A stretch of DNA of 64,000 bases from Enterovibrio nigricans DSM 22720 (GCF_900167155.1 NZ_FUXU01000001.1:62001-126000); one strand, 5' to 3'; numbered from the stretch's first letter, positions 9,765-19,500 are shown. Notes: generated by a model not told the origin, from the letters alone. Translations and numbers: made by a program.

Positions 9765-10727
9765 ATGAACAAAAAGTTTATCGCTATTGCTGTTGCCGCT
9801 CTGGCTTCTACCTCTGTTTCTGCTGCTGAAATTTTCAACGACGGCACTTCTTCAATGGAACTGGGCGGTCGCGCTGAAGCTCGTGCATCAATCGTTGATG
9901 GCGACATGTCTGACAAAAGCCGTGTACGTCTGAACGTACGTGGTACCACCGAAATCGCAGAAGGCGTTTACGGTTTTGGTTTCTTTGAGCGTGAATTCAC
10001 TTCTGCAAATGACACGAAAAACATCGAAGTTAAGGATTCTGCGGGCAACATCATTGGTACATCGACTGTTGACGTTGAAAGTAACGACAACCGTTACATC
10101 AACGCAGGTATCAGCACTCAATACGGAGCGATTGCTTATGGTCTGACTGACGGCTCTCTGGGCATCATCACTGACTTCACTGATATCATGTCTTACGCTG
10201 GCGCAGTAGCTAGTGGCAAAATCAAAGCTGCTGACCGCACTACCAACAACATCCTGTACGTGGGTGAGTTCGGTGGCCTGACTGTTAAAGCTAACTACGT
10301 TGGTACTAACGACGAAATCGACAGCGGTTACTCTGCAGCAGCGACTTACGCGCTAGAGAACGGCCTGTCAATGGGTCTGGGCTACGCAGCTCAAGACAAC
10401 CTGAACAACACTGATTCAGACCAAGTGGAAGCAGCTGTTTCTTACGCATTCGGCGACTTCTACGTTGCTGCACTTTACAACACGGGTGAAGTAGCTAAAG
10501 CAGACGTTGATGGTTACGAGTTCGCTGCTGCGTACACCATGGGTCAAACCAAGTTCACGACTACTTACGGCAACAAAGAAGTAGCGGACAAAGAAGCGGC
10601 AGATGCGCTGTCTATCGACGCGACTCACTTCTTCAACGACAACTTCCGTGCATACGCATCTTACACTTTCGACATGATGAAGAATGCTGAAGACGAAATC
10701 GCGATGGGTCTGCGTTACGACTTCTAA
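9765..10727 (+). CDS. ompU: Outer-membrane porin, OmpU family
   Basis: A general trimeric porin of the outer membrane, the OmpU-type major porin of Vibrionaceae that allows diffusion of small hydrophilic solutes. The protein has 320 residues with a clear signal peptide (MNKKFIAIAVAALASTSVSA, cleaved near residue 20), alternating beta-strand composition throughout, many acidic residues, and a C-terminal phenylalanine (MGLRYDF) recognised by the BAM complex. It lies between greA and dacB exactly as ompU does in V. cholerae. The Shine-Dalgarno is AAAAGGA. Codon choice (GGT, CGT, AAC) looks like that of a highly expressed gene. It could be named OmpL in Photobacterium-type species; the gene position favours ompU. 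Confidence 0.9.
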   Translation: MNKKFIAIAVAALASTSVSAAEIFNDGTSSMELGGRAEARASIVDGDMSDKSRVRLNVRGTTEIAEGVYGFGFFEREFTSANDTKNIEVKDSAGNIIGTSTVDVESNDNRYINAGISTQYGAIAYGLTDGSLGIITDFTDIMSYAGAVASGKIKAADRTTNNILYVGEFGGLTVKANYVGTNDEIDSGYSAAATYALENGLSMGLGYAAQDNLNNTDSDQVEAAVSYAFGDFYVAALYNTGEVAKADVDGYEFAAAYTMGQTKFTTTYGNKEVADKEAADALSIDATHFFNDNFRAYASYTFDMMKNAEDEIAMGLRYDF

Positions 10728-10760
10728 TCTGACTTAAGTCGTTAACTTAAATCAGATGAT

Positions 10761-10789
10761 AAACGCCTACCTTACGGTAGGCGTTTTTT
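10761..10789 (+). terminator. Terminator after ompU
   Basis: AAACGCCTACC-TTAC-GGTAGGCGTTTTTT: an 8-bp stem plus a T run, 34 nt past the ompU stop. Confidence 0.92.
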
Positions 10790-10826
10790 GTACCATACTG
10801 GTTCTACGCTTTCTGTTGGAGCCATC

Positions 10827-12242
10827 ATGGTGCGTTATTGCCTGCTTTTTCTTCTGACTTTTTTCTCGATACATGTACGCGCCGTTCCTGTTGACACTCT
10901 AAAATCCATGCTCCCTGCAGGCAGTCAACTTGCTTTGCTGGCGATTAATACAAAATCCCAAGATCAAATCGCAAATATAGACAGCGAAACGCTACTCCCT
11001 CCTGCTAGCACACAAAAAGTTGTTACCGCTCTCGCTGCGTCTTTGTATTTACCTAAAGACTTTCGTTTTGAAACAGTGGTTGAGCGTACAGGCAAAGACA
11101 TTGTGTTTCGCTTTGGCGGGGACCCAACACTCACACGTAAGAATTTACAACTGTTAGTTAGCGCGCTGAAAGCCCGAGGTATTCGACAAATCAACGGCGA
11201 CGTGTGGCTCGATGGTTCAATTTTTACTGGCTACCAGCGCGCCATTGGTTGGCCTTGGGACATTCTCGGTGTGTGCTACAGTGCGCCATCCTCTTCTATT
11301 TCGGTTGAACGCAACTGCGTACAAGGCTCAATTTACAGTGAACAGGGCAAGCGCATGACTCGGGTATTCGTGCCGACCCACCAGCCTGTAAAAGTAACGA
11401 CGGATGCACTTGCTGTAACTGACGAAAAACAAAAAAGTCTGCATTGTGATTTAGAACTTCATTACGACAATAACAATCACTACCAACTCAGCGGTTGTTT
11501 ACCCTATCGAAAAAATCCACTGCCGTTGAAGTTTGCGGTCCAAAACCCTGAGTACTATGTTTCGGATGTACTGAAAAGTGAGCTAAAGCGTGCGGCCATC
11601 ACCGTCAAAGGGAAAATCAAAATTGGCTCACCAGAAGGTAAACGCAGTTTTATCGCGAAACACACCTCAGCACCACGAGATGAGCTATTGAGCGTCATGC
11701 TTAAACGTTCTGACAACCTTATCGCGGATAATCTTTTAAAAACAATGGGGCATCGCTATTACCAACAGCCAGGCTCTTTCACAAACGGCGCAGCAGCGAT
11801 AAAGGCAATACTGAAAGAAAAAGCGGGGATCAACCTGCACACTGCAGTGCTCGTTGATGGGTCAGGACTCTCACGAAATAACCGCATGACAGCACAGCAG
11901 CTCATGGATGTTCTTTCCTACGTTTATCAACACCCACAATCTGGGATCGTCGGTATGCTGCCCGTATCCGGTGTCGATGGCACGCTGAAGTACCGAAACA
12001 GTGTACGATACGCCCCACTAAAAACGCGTCTAACCGCAAAAACAGGCTCTTTATACGGTAGCTACAACCTCGCGGGCATTCTTAAAAACCAACGTGATCA
12101 GGATGTATTGGTCGTTCAGCTTGTTACGAACTACCACATTCCCGAAACGGAGGAGCGGGCTGACAATATTGCCAGCCCGATCACCCAGTTTGAAAGAGAG
12201 CTTTATCAAGCGCTTTTCACATCAAGCCTAACCACGCATTGA
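10827..12242 (+). CDS. dacB: D-alanyl-D-alanine carboxypeptidase/endopeptidase, PBP4
   Basis: PBP4 is a periplasmic class C penicillin-binding protein that trims and cleaves peptidoglycan cross-links. The ATG at 10827 (MVRYCLLFLLTFFSIHVRA signal peptide) follows TTGGAG; starting earlier at 10788 would overlap the ompU terminator. The 471-residue protein (E. coli 477) shows the catalytic SxxK as STQK (about 61-64), SDN in LKRSDNLIADN and KTG in TAKTGSLYG, in the right order, with the large family insert between SxxK and SxN. It converges with mgtE and the two coding regions overlap by 26 bp. Confidence 0.95.
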   Translation: MVRYCLLFLLTFFSIHVRAVPVDTLKSMLPAGSQLALLAINTKSQDQIANIDSETLLPPASTQKVVTALAASLYLPKDFRFETVVERTGKDIVFRFGGDPTLTRKNLQLLVSALKARGIRQINGDVWLDGSIFTGYQRAIGWPWDILGVCYSAPSSSISVERNCVQGSIYSEQGKRMTRVFVPTHQPVKVTTDALAVTDEKQKSLHCDLELHYDNNNHYQLSGCLPYRKNPLPLKFAVQNPEYYVSDVLKSELKRAAITVKGKIKIGSPEGKRSFIAKHTSAPRDELLSVMLKRSDNLIADNLLKTMGHRYYQQPGSFTNGAAAIKAILKEKAGINLHTAVLVDGSGLSRNNRMTAQQLMDVLSYVYQHPQSGIVGMLPVSGVDGTLKYRNSVRYAPLKTRLTAKTGSLYGSYNLAGILKNQRDQDVLVVQLVTNYHIPETEERADNIASPITQFERELYQALFTSSLTTH

Positions 12243-13068
12243 TGGTCACAAAGTAAATTGCCATCCCGCTGATATCGACAATCGAAGCCAACACAGGGCT
12301 AACAAGTACGGCGGGATCCAATCTCATTTTTCGTGCAATCAAAGGCAGCAAGGCACCTAAGGTGGTCGACAGTGTTACCTGAATAACCAAGGCCAGCCCA
12401 ATCGCTAACGCAACGTCATCGAGATCAATACCACTCGGTAGCACCGACGCATCACTGAACAGCAGCACACGCAACATCACGACGATAGCCAGAGCTATCG
12501 CAATAACAACGGCAATACGTATCTCCTTCCACATGACAGTAAGCCATTGGTGAGGACGTATCTCATTCATTGCCAGCGCCCTGACCACCAAGGTAGCGGC
12601 TTGAGACCCCGTGTTGCCCCCTGCAGCTGCCACAACGGGTAAATAAATCGCGAGCAATACCAATTGAGCAATCGTATCTTCGTAATGGGAAATGATCATT
12701 CCCGACACAATTCCTAGCAAAGCTAACCCCACAATCCAACCGATTCGCTGACGCACATGGGCAATGACTGAATTGGCTAAATAATTCCCATCAGGCTCAG
12801 CCTCTGAACTAATGAGTCCCAGTCCTGTCGCCAAGTGACGGCTACGTACCGTATCCCCTTCTTCCGCAAGCGAATCAAGGAGATTTCTCACCAACGCCAA
12901 TGGGCATGAATTCAATACTGCGATAGCTTCATTGATTGGCATGACCGTGAGTAAACGTACTCTGTCTTTTTCATCGTGAAATAAAAACGCACTTTTTGCG
13001 GCTTGAATTTCTTTTGTTGCGAATTTTTGAGTCTGGTTTCCCAGCACAATGGTATTCATTACCGTCAT
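12217..13068 (-). CDS. MgtE-type magnesium/divalent cation channel lacking CBS domains
   Basis: The C-terminal half carries the five-helix MgtE pore: from about residue 108 (RQRIGWIVGLALLGIVSGMI), with the family signature PVVAAAGGNTGSQAATLVVRALA (about 144-166) and a final hydrophobic hairpin. Full MgtE is about 450 residues with an N domain and two CBS repeats that sense magnesium. Here, at 283 residues, only a ~100-residue N-terminal region precedes the pore and no CBS pair is visible. The ATG at 13068 has GGGAGG six bases upstream. A leader of nearly 400 nt with a small ORF precedes it. Magnesium is the likely substrate; cobalt or another divalent ion is possible. Confidence 0.85.
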   Translation of the reverse strand: MTVMNTIVLGNQTQKFATKEIQAAKSAFLFHDEKDRVRLLTVMPINEAIAVLNSCPLALVRNLLDSLAEEGDTVRSRHLATGLGLISSEAEPDGNYLANSVIAHVRQRIGWIVGLALLGIVSGMIISHYEDTIAQLVLLAIYLPVVAAAGGNTGSQAATLVVRALAMNEIRPHQWLTVMWKEIRIAVVIAIALAIVVMLRVLLFSDASVLPSGIDLDDVALAIGLALVIQVTLSTTLGALLPLIARKMRLDPAVLVSPVLASIVDISGMAIYFVTINAWLGLM

Positions 13069-13450
13069 AGCGAACCTCCCGATTGGCTAGTGCCAGAAAA
13101 ACTGGCAGGTAACGACCGTGCAATACAGACGAATAGGCTCAGAGATAAAACGTCATAAACACTCTCAGCAACGAGTGCTTACAGAAAAATGTTCGATACT
13201 TGTCCATCCGACATCTGGTGAGATGTTTGTATGTACTGCAACTCTGAATTGTGGGAAGCGCGGGAAATGCATAAGAAAGGCGTTCCAACCTGGCGGTCGG
13301 AGCGTGGAGGAAAACACGAACACGACCGTCAGGAATACAGGCTTCCCTTACAACTCGGAGGATGGTCGATTGTGTTCATAATAAACTCCAGATATGCCGC
13401 AATGTTGCGACGGCGGTAAGTCTACGCTTCTTATTTTGAATAACAAGGCA
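13069..13450 (-). promoter_or_regulatory. Long structured mgtE leader
   Basis: About 380 nt from the putative start point to the mgtE ATG, without a gene other than the short leader ORF. Local hairpins: TGCCAG-N5-CTGGCA (13091-13107), just upstream of the ribosome binding site; CACTC-N8-GAGTG (13160-13177); CATCT-N4-AGATG (13211-13224); and a longer-range pair CGGTCG/CGACCG (about 13323-13300). No match to the M-box magnesium riboswitch core was found. Transcript boundaries are inferred from the promoter only. Confidence 0.5.
13329..13379 (-). CDS. Putative 16-residue leader peptide of mgtE
   Basis: ATG at 13379 preceded by GGAG with a 7-nt spacer (TCTGGAGTTTATT), encoding MNTIDHPPSCKGSLYS and ending at TGA (13331-13329). 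It contains Asp-His-Pro-Pro. Proline- and acid-containing leader peptides (MgtL, CorL) link magnesium transporter expression to ribosome behaviour in Salmonella and E. coli. Here the segment CGACC inside codons 4-6 and CGACC at 13295-13299 could both pair with GGTCG next to the leader stop. I infer an attenuation-type switch; translation is unproven. Confidence 0.45.
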   Translation of the reverse strand: MNTIDHPPSCKGSLYS

Positions 13451-13456
13451 TTCAGA

Positions 13457-13484
13457 ATGTTATCGCATGAAGCTTTTATGACAA
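13457..13484 (-). promoter_or_regulatory. Putative mgtE promoter
   Basis: Minus strand TTGTCA (13484-13479), 16-bp spacer, TAACAT (13462-13457). It lies just downstream of the carB-end terminator and about 75 nt before the leader ORF, so mgtE would be transcribed separately from carAB. Confidence 0.5.
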
Positions 13485-13503
13485 GAGTCGCGGGAGGCAT
13501 CGA

Positions 13504-13583
13504 ATAAAAAAGCCCGCCAATCCGGCGGGCAAGGAGGTTATCTATACGGTCGGCTTCCTGCCGACTCATTAGTTTTCCTCTTC
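13504..13583 (-). ncRNA. Candidate CarZ-type 3'UTR-derived sRNA of carAB
   Basis: Past the carB stop the minus strand shows hairpin GTCGGC-AGGAA-GCCGAC (13566-13550), an unpaired linker CGTATAGATAACCTCCTT, then a terminator GCCCGCC-GGATT-GGCGGGC with T6 (13530-13504). The linker segment GATAACCTCC (13542-13533) can pair over 10 bp, one of them G-U, with GGAGGTTGTC at the carA ribosome binding site (18067-18058). V. cholerae makes CarZ from the carAB 3' UTR and it represses carAB. Position, terminator and seed agree with that model. The 5' end of the RNA is not known. Confidence 0.6.
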
Positions 13584-13648
13584 CTAGTTGAAGCCGCAGC
13601 TTCGTAGGCTGGATTTACTCACTTGCCGCCTGCTGCGACTCCAACTAG
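13584..13648 (-). other. Long 17-bp hairpin just after carB
   Basis: CTAGTTGGAGTCGCAGC (13648-13632) pairs along its full length, with two G-U pairs, with GCTGCGGCTTCAACTAG (13600-13584) around a 31-nt loop. It starts 21 nt after the carB stop and precedes the CarZ-like element. It may be an RNase processing site or protect the carAB 3' end. No T run follows, so it is not an intrinsic terminator. Confidence 0.6.
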
Positions 13649-13668
13649 TCTGAGAAGTATTTTTAATT

Positions 13669-16600
13669 TTACTTACTGTATTTCTCTGCAACACGAGCAT
13701 GCAGCTCTTGTACTGAAGTTACTTTCGATAAATCTACAGCAGCGTGCGCCATACAGGTAGCGAAGGCAGCATTCAACGTCGTGGTGTAGTTCACTTTTTC
13801 AGCTAAAGCGCCACGGCGTAACACCTTTGAGTCCTCAATTGCTTGACGACCTTCAGTGGTGTTGATGATGTAGCTGTACTCACCATTCTTAATACGGTCA
13901 AGAATGTGTGGACGACCTTCATGTACTTTGTTCACTAGACGAGGGTTAATACCCGCTTCGCCCAGAACGACTGCCGTACCGTGTGTTGCATCCAGCTCAA
14001 AGCCTAACTTGATTAGCTTCGCTGCAAGGTCAACAACGCGTTGTTTGTCGTTGTTGCGAACAGACAGCAATGCGCGGCCTTTTTCGCTGTATTGCTTGCC
14101 ACAACCCAAGTCCGCTTTCGCAAACGCTTCGGCGAAGGTATCACCCACCCCCATAACCTCACCGGTAGAGCGCATTTCTGGGCCCAACAGAGGGTCAACA
14201 CCTGGGAACTTGTTGAAAGGCAATACCACTTCTTTCACAGAGTAATACGGTGGGATGATTTCCTGCGTGAAACCTTGTGATTCCAGCGATTGGCCAGCCA
14301 TAACCCGCGCTGCAATTTTCGCCAGCGGAGCACCTGTAGCTTTTGATACGAACGGTACCGTACGCGCGGCACGCGGATTCACCTCAATCAGGTACACTTC
14401 GCCGTCTTTCACAGCAAACTGCGTGTTCATCAAACCGCGAACGCCTAGCTCAAACGCAAGCTTTTCAACTTGGCGACGCATTTCGTCTTGGATATCTTGG
14501 CTTAGCGTGTACGCTGGCAGAGAACATGCTGAGTCACCCGAGTGTACACCCGCTTGCTCAATGTGCTCCATGATGCCGCCAATCACAACACGCTCGCCAT
14601 CGCAGATCGCATCCACGTCCACTTCGGTTGCATCATCAAGAAAACGGTCAAGAAGAACTGGGGATTCGTTCGAAACGCTTACTGCTTCGTTGAAGTAACG
14701 ACGCAAATCACTTTCGTCATAAACGATTTCCATTGCGCGACCACCCAGAACGTAAGATGGGCGAACAACCAGAGGGAAGCCAATTTCCTTTGACTTATCA
14801 ATGGCTTGCTCCATAGTCGTTACAGTGGCATTTTCCGGTGTTTTTAAACCAAGGCGGTCTACCGCCGCTTGGAAACGCTCACGGTCTTCCGCACGGTCAA
14901 TCGCATCAGGGCTAGTACCAATGATAGGCACACCTGCGGCTTCCAATGCACGAGCCAGTTTCAACGGTGTTTGACCACCGTATTGAACGATAACGCCTTT
15001 CGGCTTTTCAACACGCGCAATCGCTAACACGTCTTCGAGTGTCACGGGTTCAAAGTACAGACGATCCGACGTGTCGTAATCGGTTGAAACCGTCTCAGGG
15101 TTACAGTTAACCATGATGGTTTCGTAACCATCGTCGCGCAGCGCGAGCGATGCATGAACACAGCAGTAATCGAACTCAATACCTTGGCCGATACGGTTAG
15201 GACCGCCACCCAGCACCATGATCTTGTCTTTGTCTGATGGATTCGCTTCACACTCATCATCGTACGAGCTGTACATGTAAGCGGTGTCAGAAGAAAACTC
15301 GGCAGCACAGGTATCGACACGCTTGTAAACCGGGTGAATGTCAAACTGGTCACGAAGCTTACGGATTTCGCTTTCGCTGACACCCAGTAATTTGCTCAAA
15401 CGTGCATCAGCAAAACCTTTGCGCTTTAACTTACGAAGTACGTTTTCATTTAGACCCGCGAAGCCATTTTCTTTCACTTCCGCTTCGATTTTGACAATGT
15501 CTTCAATCTGTACCAAGAACCAGCGATCAACGTTGGTCAATTTGAACACGCCATCTACCGACATACCCGCACGGAATGCATCCGCGATATACCAAATACG
15601 CTCTGCGCCCGCATCTTTCAGCTCATGACGAATTTTGGTCATAGCATCTGGTTCATCCAGATCGACCATCTCGTCAAAGCCCGTCGCACCCACTTCAAGG
15701 CCACGTAGTGCTTTATGCAATGATTCTTGTTGGTTGCGGCCAATCGCCATCACCTCACCAACAGATTTCATCTGCGTCGTCAGGCGGTCGTTTGCTCCCA
15801 CAAATTTTTCGAAGTTAAAACGTGGGATTTTGGTCACTACGTAGTCGATGGTTGGTTCGAATGACGCTGGGGTTGCACCACCAGTAATATCATTCATCAG
15901 CTCATCAAGAGTAAAGCCAACAGCCAGTTTCGCTGCTACTTTTGCAATTGGGAAACCCGTTGCTTTTGATGCCAGTGCAGAAGAACGTGATACACGCGGG
16001 TTCATCTCGATGATAACCATACGGCCATCTTTCGGGTTGATACCAAACTGAACGTTTGAACCGCCCGTTTCAACACCGATTTCACGCAGAACAGCCAAGG
16101 ATGCATTACGCATCAACTGATATTCTTTGTCCGTCAGCGTTTGCGCTGGCGCTACAGTGATCGAGTCACCCGTATGAATGCCCATCGCATCGAAGTTTTC
16201 AATTGAACATACAATGATACAGTTGTCCGCTTTGTCGCGAACCACTTCCATCTCGTATTCTTTCCAACCAATCAATGATTCATCAATTAACAGCTCGTTG
16301 GTCGGAGACAGGTCCAAACCACGGCGACAAATTTCTTCAAATTCTTCAACGTTGTAAGCAATACCACCGCCCGTACCACCCATGGTGAACGACGGACGAA
16401 TGATACAAGGGAAACCAACCATATCGAGGACTTTGTAAGCATCTTCCATGGTGCGAGCAGTGTCAGCGCGAGGACACTCCAAGCCAATCGATTTCATTGC
16501 TTTATCGAAACGTGAACGGTCTTCCGCTTTATCAATCGCGTCGGCCGTTGCACCGATCATTTCTACGCCGAACTCAGCCAGTACACCGTGCTTTTCCAGC

Positions 16601-16902
16601 TCCAGCGCACAGTTCAGTGCAGTCTGACCGCCCATGGTAGGTAGAACCGCATCTGGACGTTCTTTCGCGATGATATTGCGAACAACTTCCCACTGAATCG
16701 GCTCAATATATGTCGCATCGGCCATCTCAGGGTCAGTCATGATGGTCGCAGGGTTAGAGTTCACCAGAATGACACGGTAGCCTTCTTCGCGAAGCGCTTT
16801 ACATGCTTGTGCACCTGAATAGTCGAACTCACACGCCTGACCGATAACAATCGGGCCCGCGCCAAGGATAAGAATACTTTGAATATCTGTACGTTTTGGC
16901 AT
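13669..16902 (-). CDS. carB: Carbamoyl-phosphate synthase, large subunit
   Basis: CarB makes carbamoyl phosphate from bicarbonate, ATP and ammonia channelled from CarA, feeding both arginine and pyrimidine synthesis. The 1077 residues (E. coli 1073) contain two homologous ATP-grasp halves (about 1-400 and 550-935), each with a [20 protein letters not shown]-type start and a [16 protein letters not shown] or [16 protein letters not shown] block. The C-terminal ~140 residues form the MGS-like allosteric domain that binds UMP, IMP and ornithine. The ATG at 16902 lies 15 nt after carA with GGAG upstream. A structured 3' region follows. Confidence 0.99.
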   Translation of the reverse strand: MPKRTDIQSILILGAGPIVIGQACEFDYSGAQACKALREEGYRVILVNSNPATIMTDPEMADATYIEPIQWEVVRNIIAKERPDAVLPTMGGQTALNCALELEKHGVLAEFGVEMIGATADAIDKAEDRSRFDKAMKSIGLECPRADTARTMEDAYKVLDMVGFPCIIRPSFTMGGTGGGIAYNVEEFEEICRRGLDLSPTNELLIDESLIGWKEYEMEVVRDKADNCIIVCSIENFDAMGIHTGDSITVAPAQTLTDKEYQLMRNASLAVLREIGVETGGSNVQFGINPKDGRMVIIEMNPRVSRSSALASKATGFPIAKVAAKLAVGFTLDELMNDITGGATPASFEPTIDYVVTKIPRFNFEKFVGANDRLTTQMKSVGEVMAIGRNQQESLHKALRGLEVGATGFDEMVDLDEPDAMTKIRHELKDAGAERIWYIADAFRAGMSVDGVFKLTNVDRWFLVQIEDIVKIEAEVKENGFAGLNENVLRKLKRKGFADARLSKLLGVSESEIRKLRDQFDIHPVYKRVDTCAAEFSSDTAYMYSSYDDECEANPSDKDKIMVLGGGPNRIGQGIEFDYCCVHASLALRDDGYETIMVNCNPETVSTDYDTSDRLYFEPVTLEDVLAIARVEKPKGVIVQYGGQTPLKLARALEAAGVPIIGTSPDAIDRAEDRERFQAAVDRLGLKTPENATVTTMEQAIDKSKEIGFPLVVRPSYVLGGRAMEIVYDESDLRRYFNEAVSVSNESPVLLDRFLDDATEVDVDAICDGERVVIGGIMEHIEQAGVHSGDSACSLPAYTLSQDIQDEMRRQVEKLAFELGVRGLMNTQFAVKDGEVYLIEVNPRAARTVPFVSKATGAPLAKIAARVMAGQSLESQGFTQEIIPPYYSVKEVVLPFNKFPGVDPLLGPEMRSTGEVMGVGDTFAEAFAKADLGCGKQYSEKGRALLSVRNNDKQRVVDLAAKLIKLGFELDATHGTAVVLGEAGINPRLVNKVHEGRPHILDRIKNGEYSYIINTTEGRQAIEDSKVLRRGALAEKVNYTTTLNAAFATCMAHAAVDLSKVTSVQELHARVAEKYSK

Positions 16903-16917
16903 TCTCTGCTACTCCGG

Positions 16918-18057
16918 TTACGCGCTGTGTTGCTTGATCAGTTCAATAAAGTGGTCGAATAGTGGTGCCGCGTCGTGCGGACCTGGGCTCGCTTCTGGGT
17001 GACCTTGGAAGCTGAATGCAGGCTTATCCGTACGGTGGATGCCTTGTAGTGAGCCGTCGAACAAAGATTTGTGCGTCGCGCGCAGGTTTTCTGGCAGTGT
17101 TTCTTCGTCTGCAGCAAAACCATGATTCTGGCTGGTGATCATCACGACACCACGATCCAAGTCTTTCACTGGGTGGTTCGCGCCGTGGTGGCCAAACTTC
17201 ATTTTCACCGTCTGCGCACCGCTTGCCAGCGCCAGAATTTGATGTCCAAGACAGATACCAAAGATTGGTAAGCCTTTTTCTAAGAACACTTTGGTCGCTT
17301 CAATTGCGTAAGTACAAGGCGCAGGGTCACCTGGGCCGTTTGACAAGAAAACGCCATCTGGATTCATAGCCAGAACGTCTTCTGCCGACGTTTGTGCCGG
17401 TACAACCGTCAAGCGGCAACCACGGTCAACCAACATACGCAGGATATTGCGCTTGGCGCCAAAGTCATAAGCCACGACGTGGTAAGGCAACTCGCTATCA
17501 TCTTTCGCTTCTGGCAGGCCACCTTCCAATGTCCATGAACCTTGCTTCCATTGATACGATTCAGCGGTCGTCACTTCTTTTGCCAGATCCATACCTTTCA
17601 AACCTGGGAAGTCTTTCGCTTTTGCTAGTGCTAATGCTTCGTCCAGGTTATCACCTGCTACGATGCAACCATTCTGGGCACCTTTTTCACGAAGTAGACG
17701 GGTTAGCTTACGAGTATCAATGTCAGCGATGCCAACGATGTTTTGTGATTTCAGATAATCAGAAAGGGATTGCTGATTACGGAAGTTGGAAGCGAGAAGG
17801 GGGAGGTCACGAATTACCAGGCCTTGAGCGTGGATTTTTGAGGATTCTTCGTCTTCGGTATTAGTACCGGTATTGCCAATGTGGGGATAAGTAAGAGTAA
17901 CAATTTGCTGGGAATAGGAAGGGTCAGTGATAATTTCTTGATACCCCGTCATCGAGGTATTAAAAACAACTTCACCAACGGCAGTTCCATCAGCACCAAT
18001 GGATTCACCGCGGAATACAGTCCCATCTTCCAGGACTAAGAGCGCAGACTTGCTCAA
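16918..18057 (-). CDS. carA: Carbamoyl-phosphate synthase, small (glutaminase) subunit
   Basis: CarA hydrolyses glutamine and passes ammonia to CarB. The homologous N-terminus [20 protein letters not shown] begins at a TTG (18057-18055) with GGAGG five bases before it, so I use the UUG start (379 residues, E. coli 382). The ATG at 18105 would add 16 unrelated residues and place the ribosome site inside the gene. The class I amidotransferase nucleophile Cys sits in IFGICLGHQ, with the His-Glu pair in [10 protein letters not shown]. It is co-transcribed with carB. The start region is the predicted target of the CarZ-like RNA, and ARG-like boxes lie just upstream. Confidence 0.96.
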   Translation of the reverse strand: MSKSALLVLEDGTVFRGESIGADGTAVGEVVFNTSMTGYQEIITDPSYSQQIVTLTYPHIGNTGTNTEDEESSKIHAQGLVIRDLPLLASNFRNQQSLSDYLKSQNIVGIADIDTRKLTRLLREKGAQNGCIVAGDNLDEALALAKAKDFPGLKGMDLAKEVTTAESYQWKQGSWTLEGGLPEAKDDSELPYHVVAYDFGAKRNILRMLVDRGCRLTVVPAQTSAEDVLAMNPDGVFLSNGPGDPAPCTYAIEATKVFLEKGLPIFGICLGHQILALASGAQTVKMKFGHHGANHPVKDLDRGVVMITSQNHGFAADEETLPENLRATHKSLFDGSLQGIHRTDKPAFSFQGHPEASPGPHDAAPLFDHFIELIKQHSA

Positions 18058-18070
18058 GACAACCTCCAAA

Positions 18071-18104
18071 TCAATAAAAATGCAAAAAAGTAAATAAATC
18101 TGCA
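18071..18104 (-). promoter_or_regulatory. Two ARG-box-like elements before carA
   Basis: Minus strand TGCATTTTTATTGA (18084-18071) matches the ArgR core TGAAT-N4-ATTCA at 8 of 10 positions. TGCAGATTTATTTA (18104-18091) matches 7 of 10. They are 20 bp apart, the helical spacing of paired ARG boxes. ArgR repression of carAB is established in E. coli; its use here is inferred. Confidence 0.4.
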
Positions 18105-18164
18105 TTAAGTCATTCCATATAAATGCCTAAACCGTCAAAAGGCGATTTTAGACAAATTGCGCGC

Positions 18165-18193
18165 ATTCTAGAGATCGAACCAAAATCTGTCAA
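18165..18193 (-). promoter_or_regulatory. carAB promoter
   Basis: Minus strand TTGACA (18193-18188), 17-bp spacer, TAGAAT (18170-18165): near-consensus sigma-70. Transcription would start near 18158, leaving a leader of about 100 nt before the UUG start. Confidence 0.75.
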
Positions 18194-18428
18194 CCAGTCT
18201 ACCAAAAAAGAATGCAACTTATAGCCTGCAAGGTCGCTTTTACCAATCAAACACATAAAAGCCAGGGTTATCTTGCATTTTTGGTGGGTTTTTAGTGGAA
18301 ACACTTAGTGGTTTAGATGGAAGGAGAAGGAATGGAACCAAAAAACAATAAGCTCATCACGCAACCGTTTCGCCGATCAGACTTTGGTAATGATTTTGGT
18401 GCAATTTGAAGAATAGAGCCACCAAAAG

Positions 18429-18460
18429 GCCATTTAAACAACTTAAGTCACTTAAATGGC
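18429..18460 (-). terminator. Possible terminator after dapB
   Basis: Inverted repeat GCCATTTAA-N14-TTAAATGGC, about 80 nt past the dapB stop, followed on minus by CCTTTTGG. The stem is AT-rich with a large loop and only four T, so it is a weak terminator at best; it could instead be an operator. Confidence 0.4.
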
Positions 18461-18541
18461 ACTTCCTGGCGCCACATGAATTTTGCGCTTATTTGGTGAT
18501 AACACAGTGCATCGAGAAGCGCCCCAATGCATAGTTAGGCA

Positions 18542-19372
<831 letters not shown>

Positions 19373-19457
19373 TCAGTGTCTTGCTAACGCACTGTTTTGT
19401 TAACTATCGTTCAACTCTACTCTTTTCAAGAAGGGTTGTATATGACTCGGCAGGCGT

Positions 19458-19480
19458 AAAAAAGGGAGCCTCACGCTCCC
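19458..19480 (-). terminator. Terminator after ispH
   Basis: Minus strand GGGAGCGTGAGGCTCCCTTTTTT: a 7-bp stem with a T run, about 20 nt past the ispH stop. It closes the murJ-side operon that ends with ispH. Confidence 0.88.
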
Positions 19481-19500
19481 TGATTATCGTTCGATGAAGA

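Larger units (their letters stand above)
18058..18541. other. carA upstream region (484 bp)
   Basis: Between the carA start and the dapB stop, both genes being on minus. It holds the carAB promoter, candidate ARG boxes and a leader of about 100 nt. Toward dapB lies a 9-bp inverted repeat (18429-18460). The part between about 18200 and 18420 shows nothing I can name. Confidence 0.6.

Noticed and set aside
13069-13450. M-box magnesium riboswitch in the mgtE leader
   Set aside because: No M-box core segments were visible; only local stems and the leader ORF.
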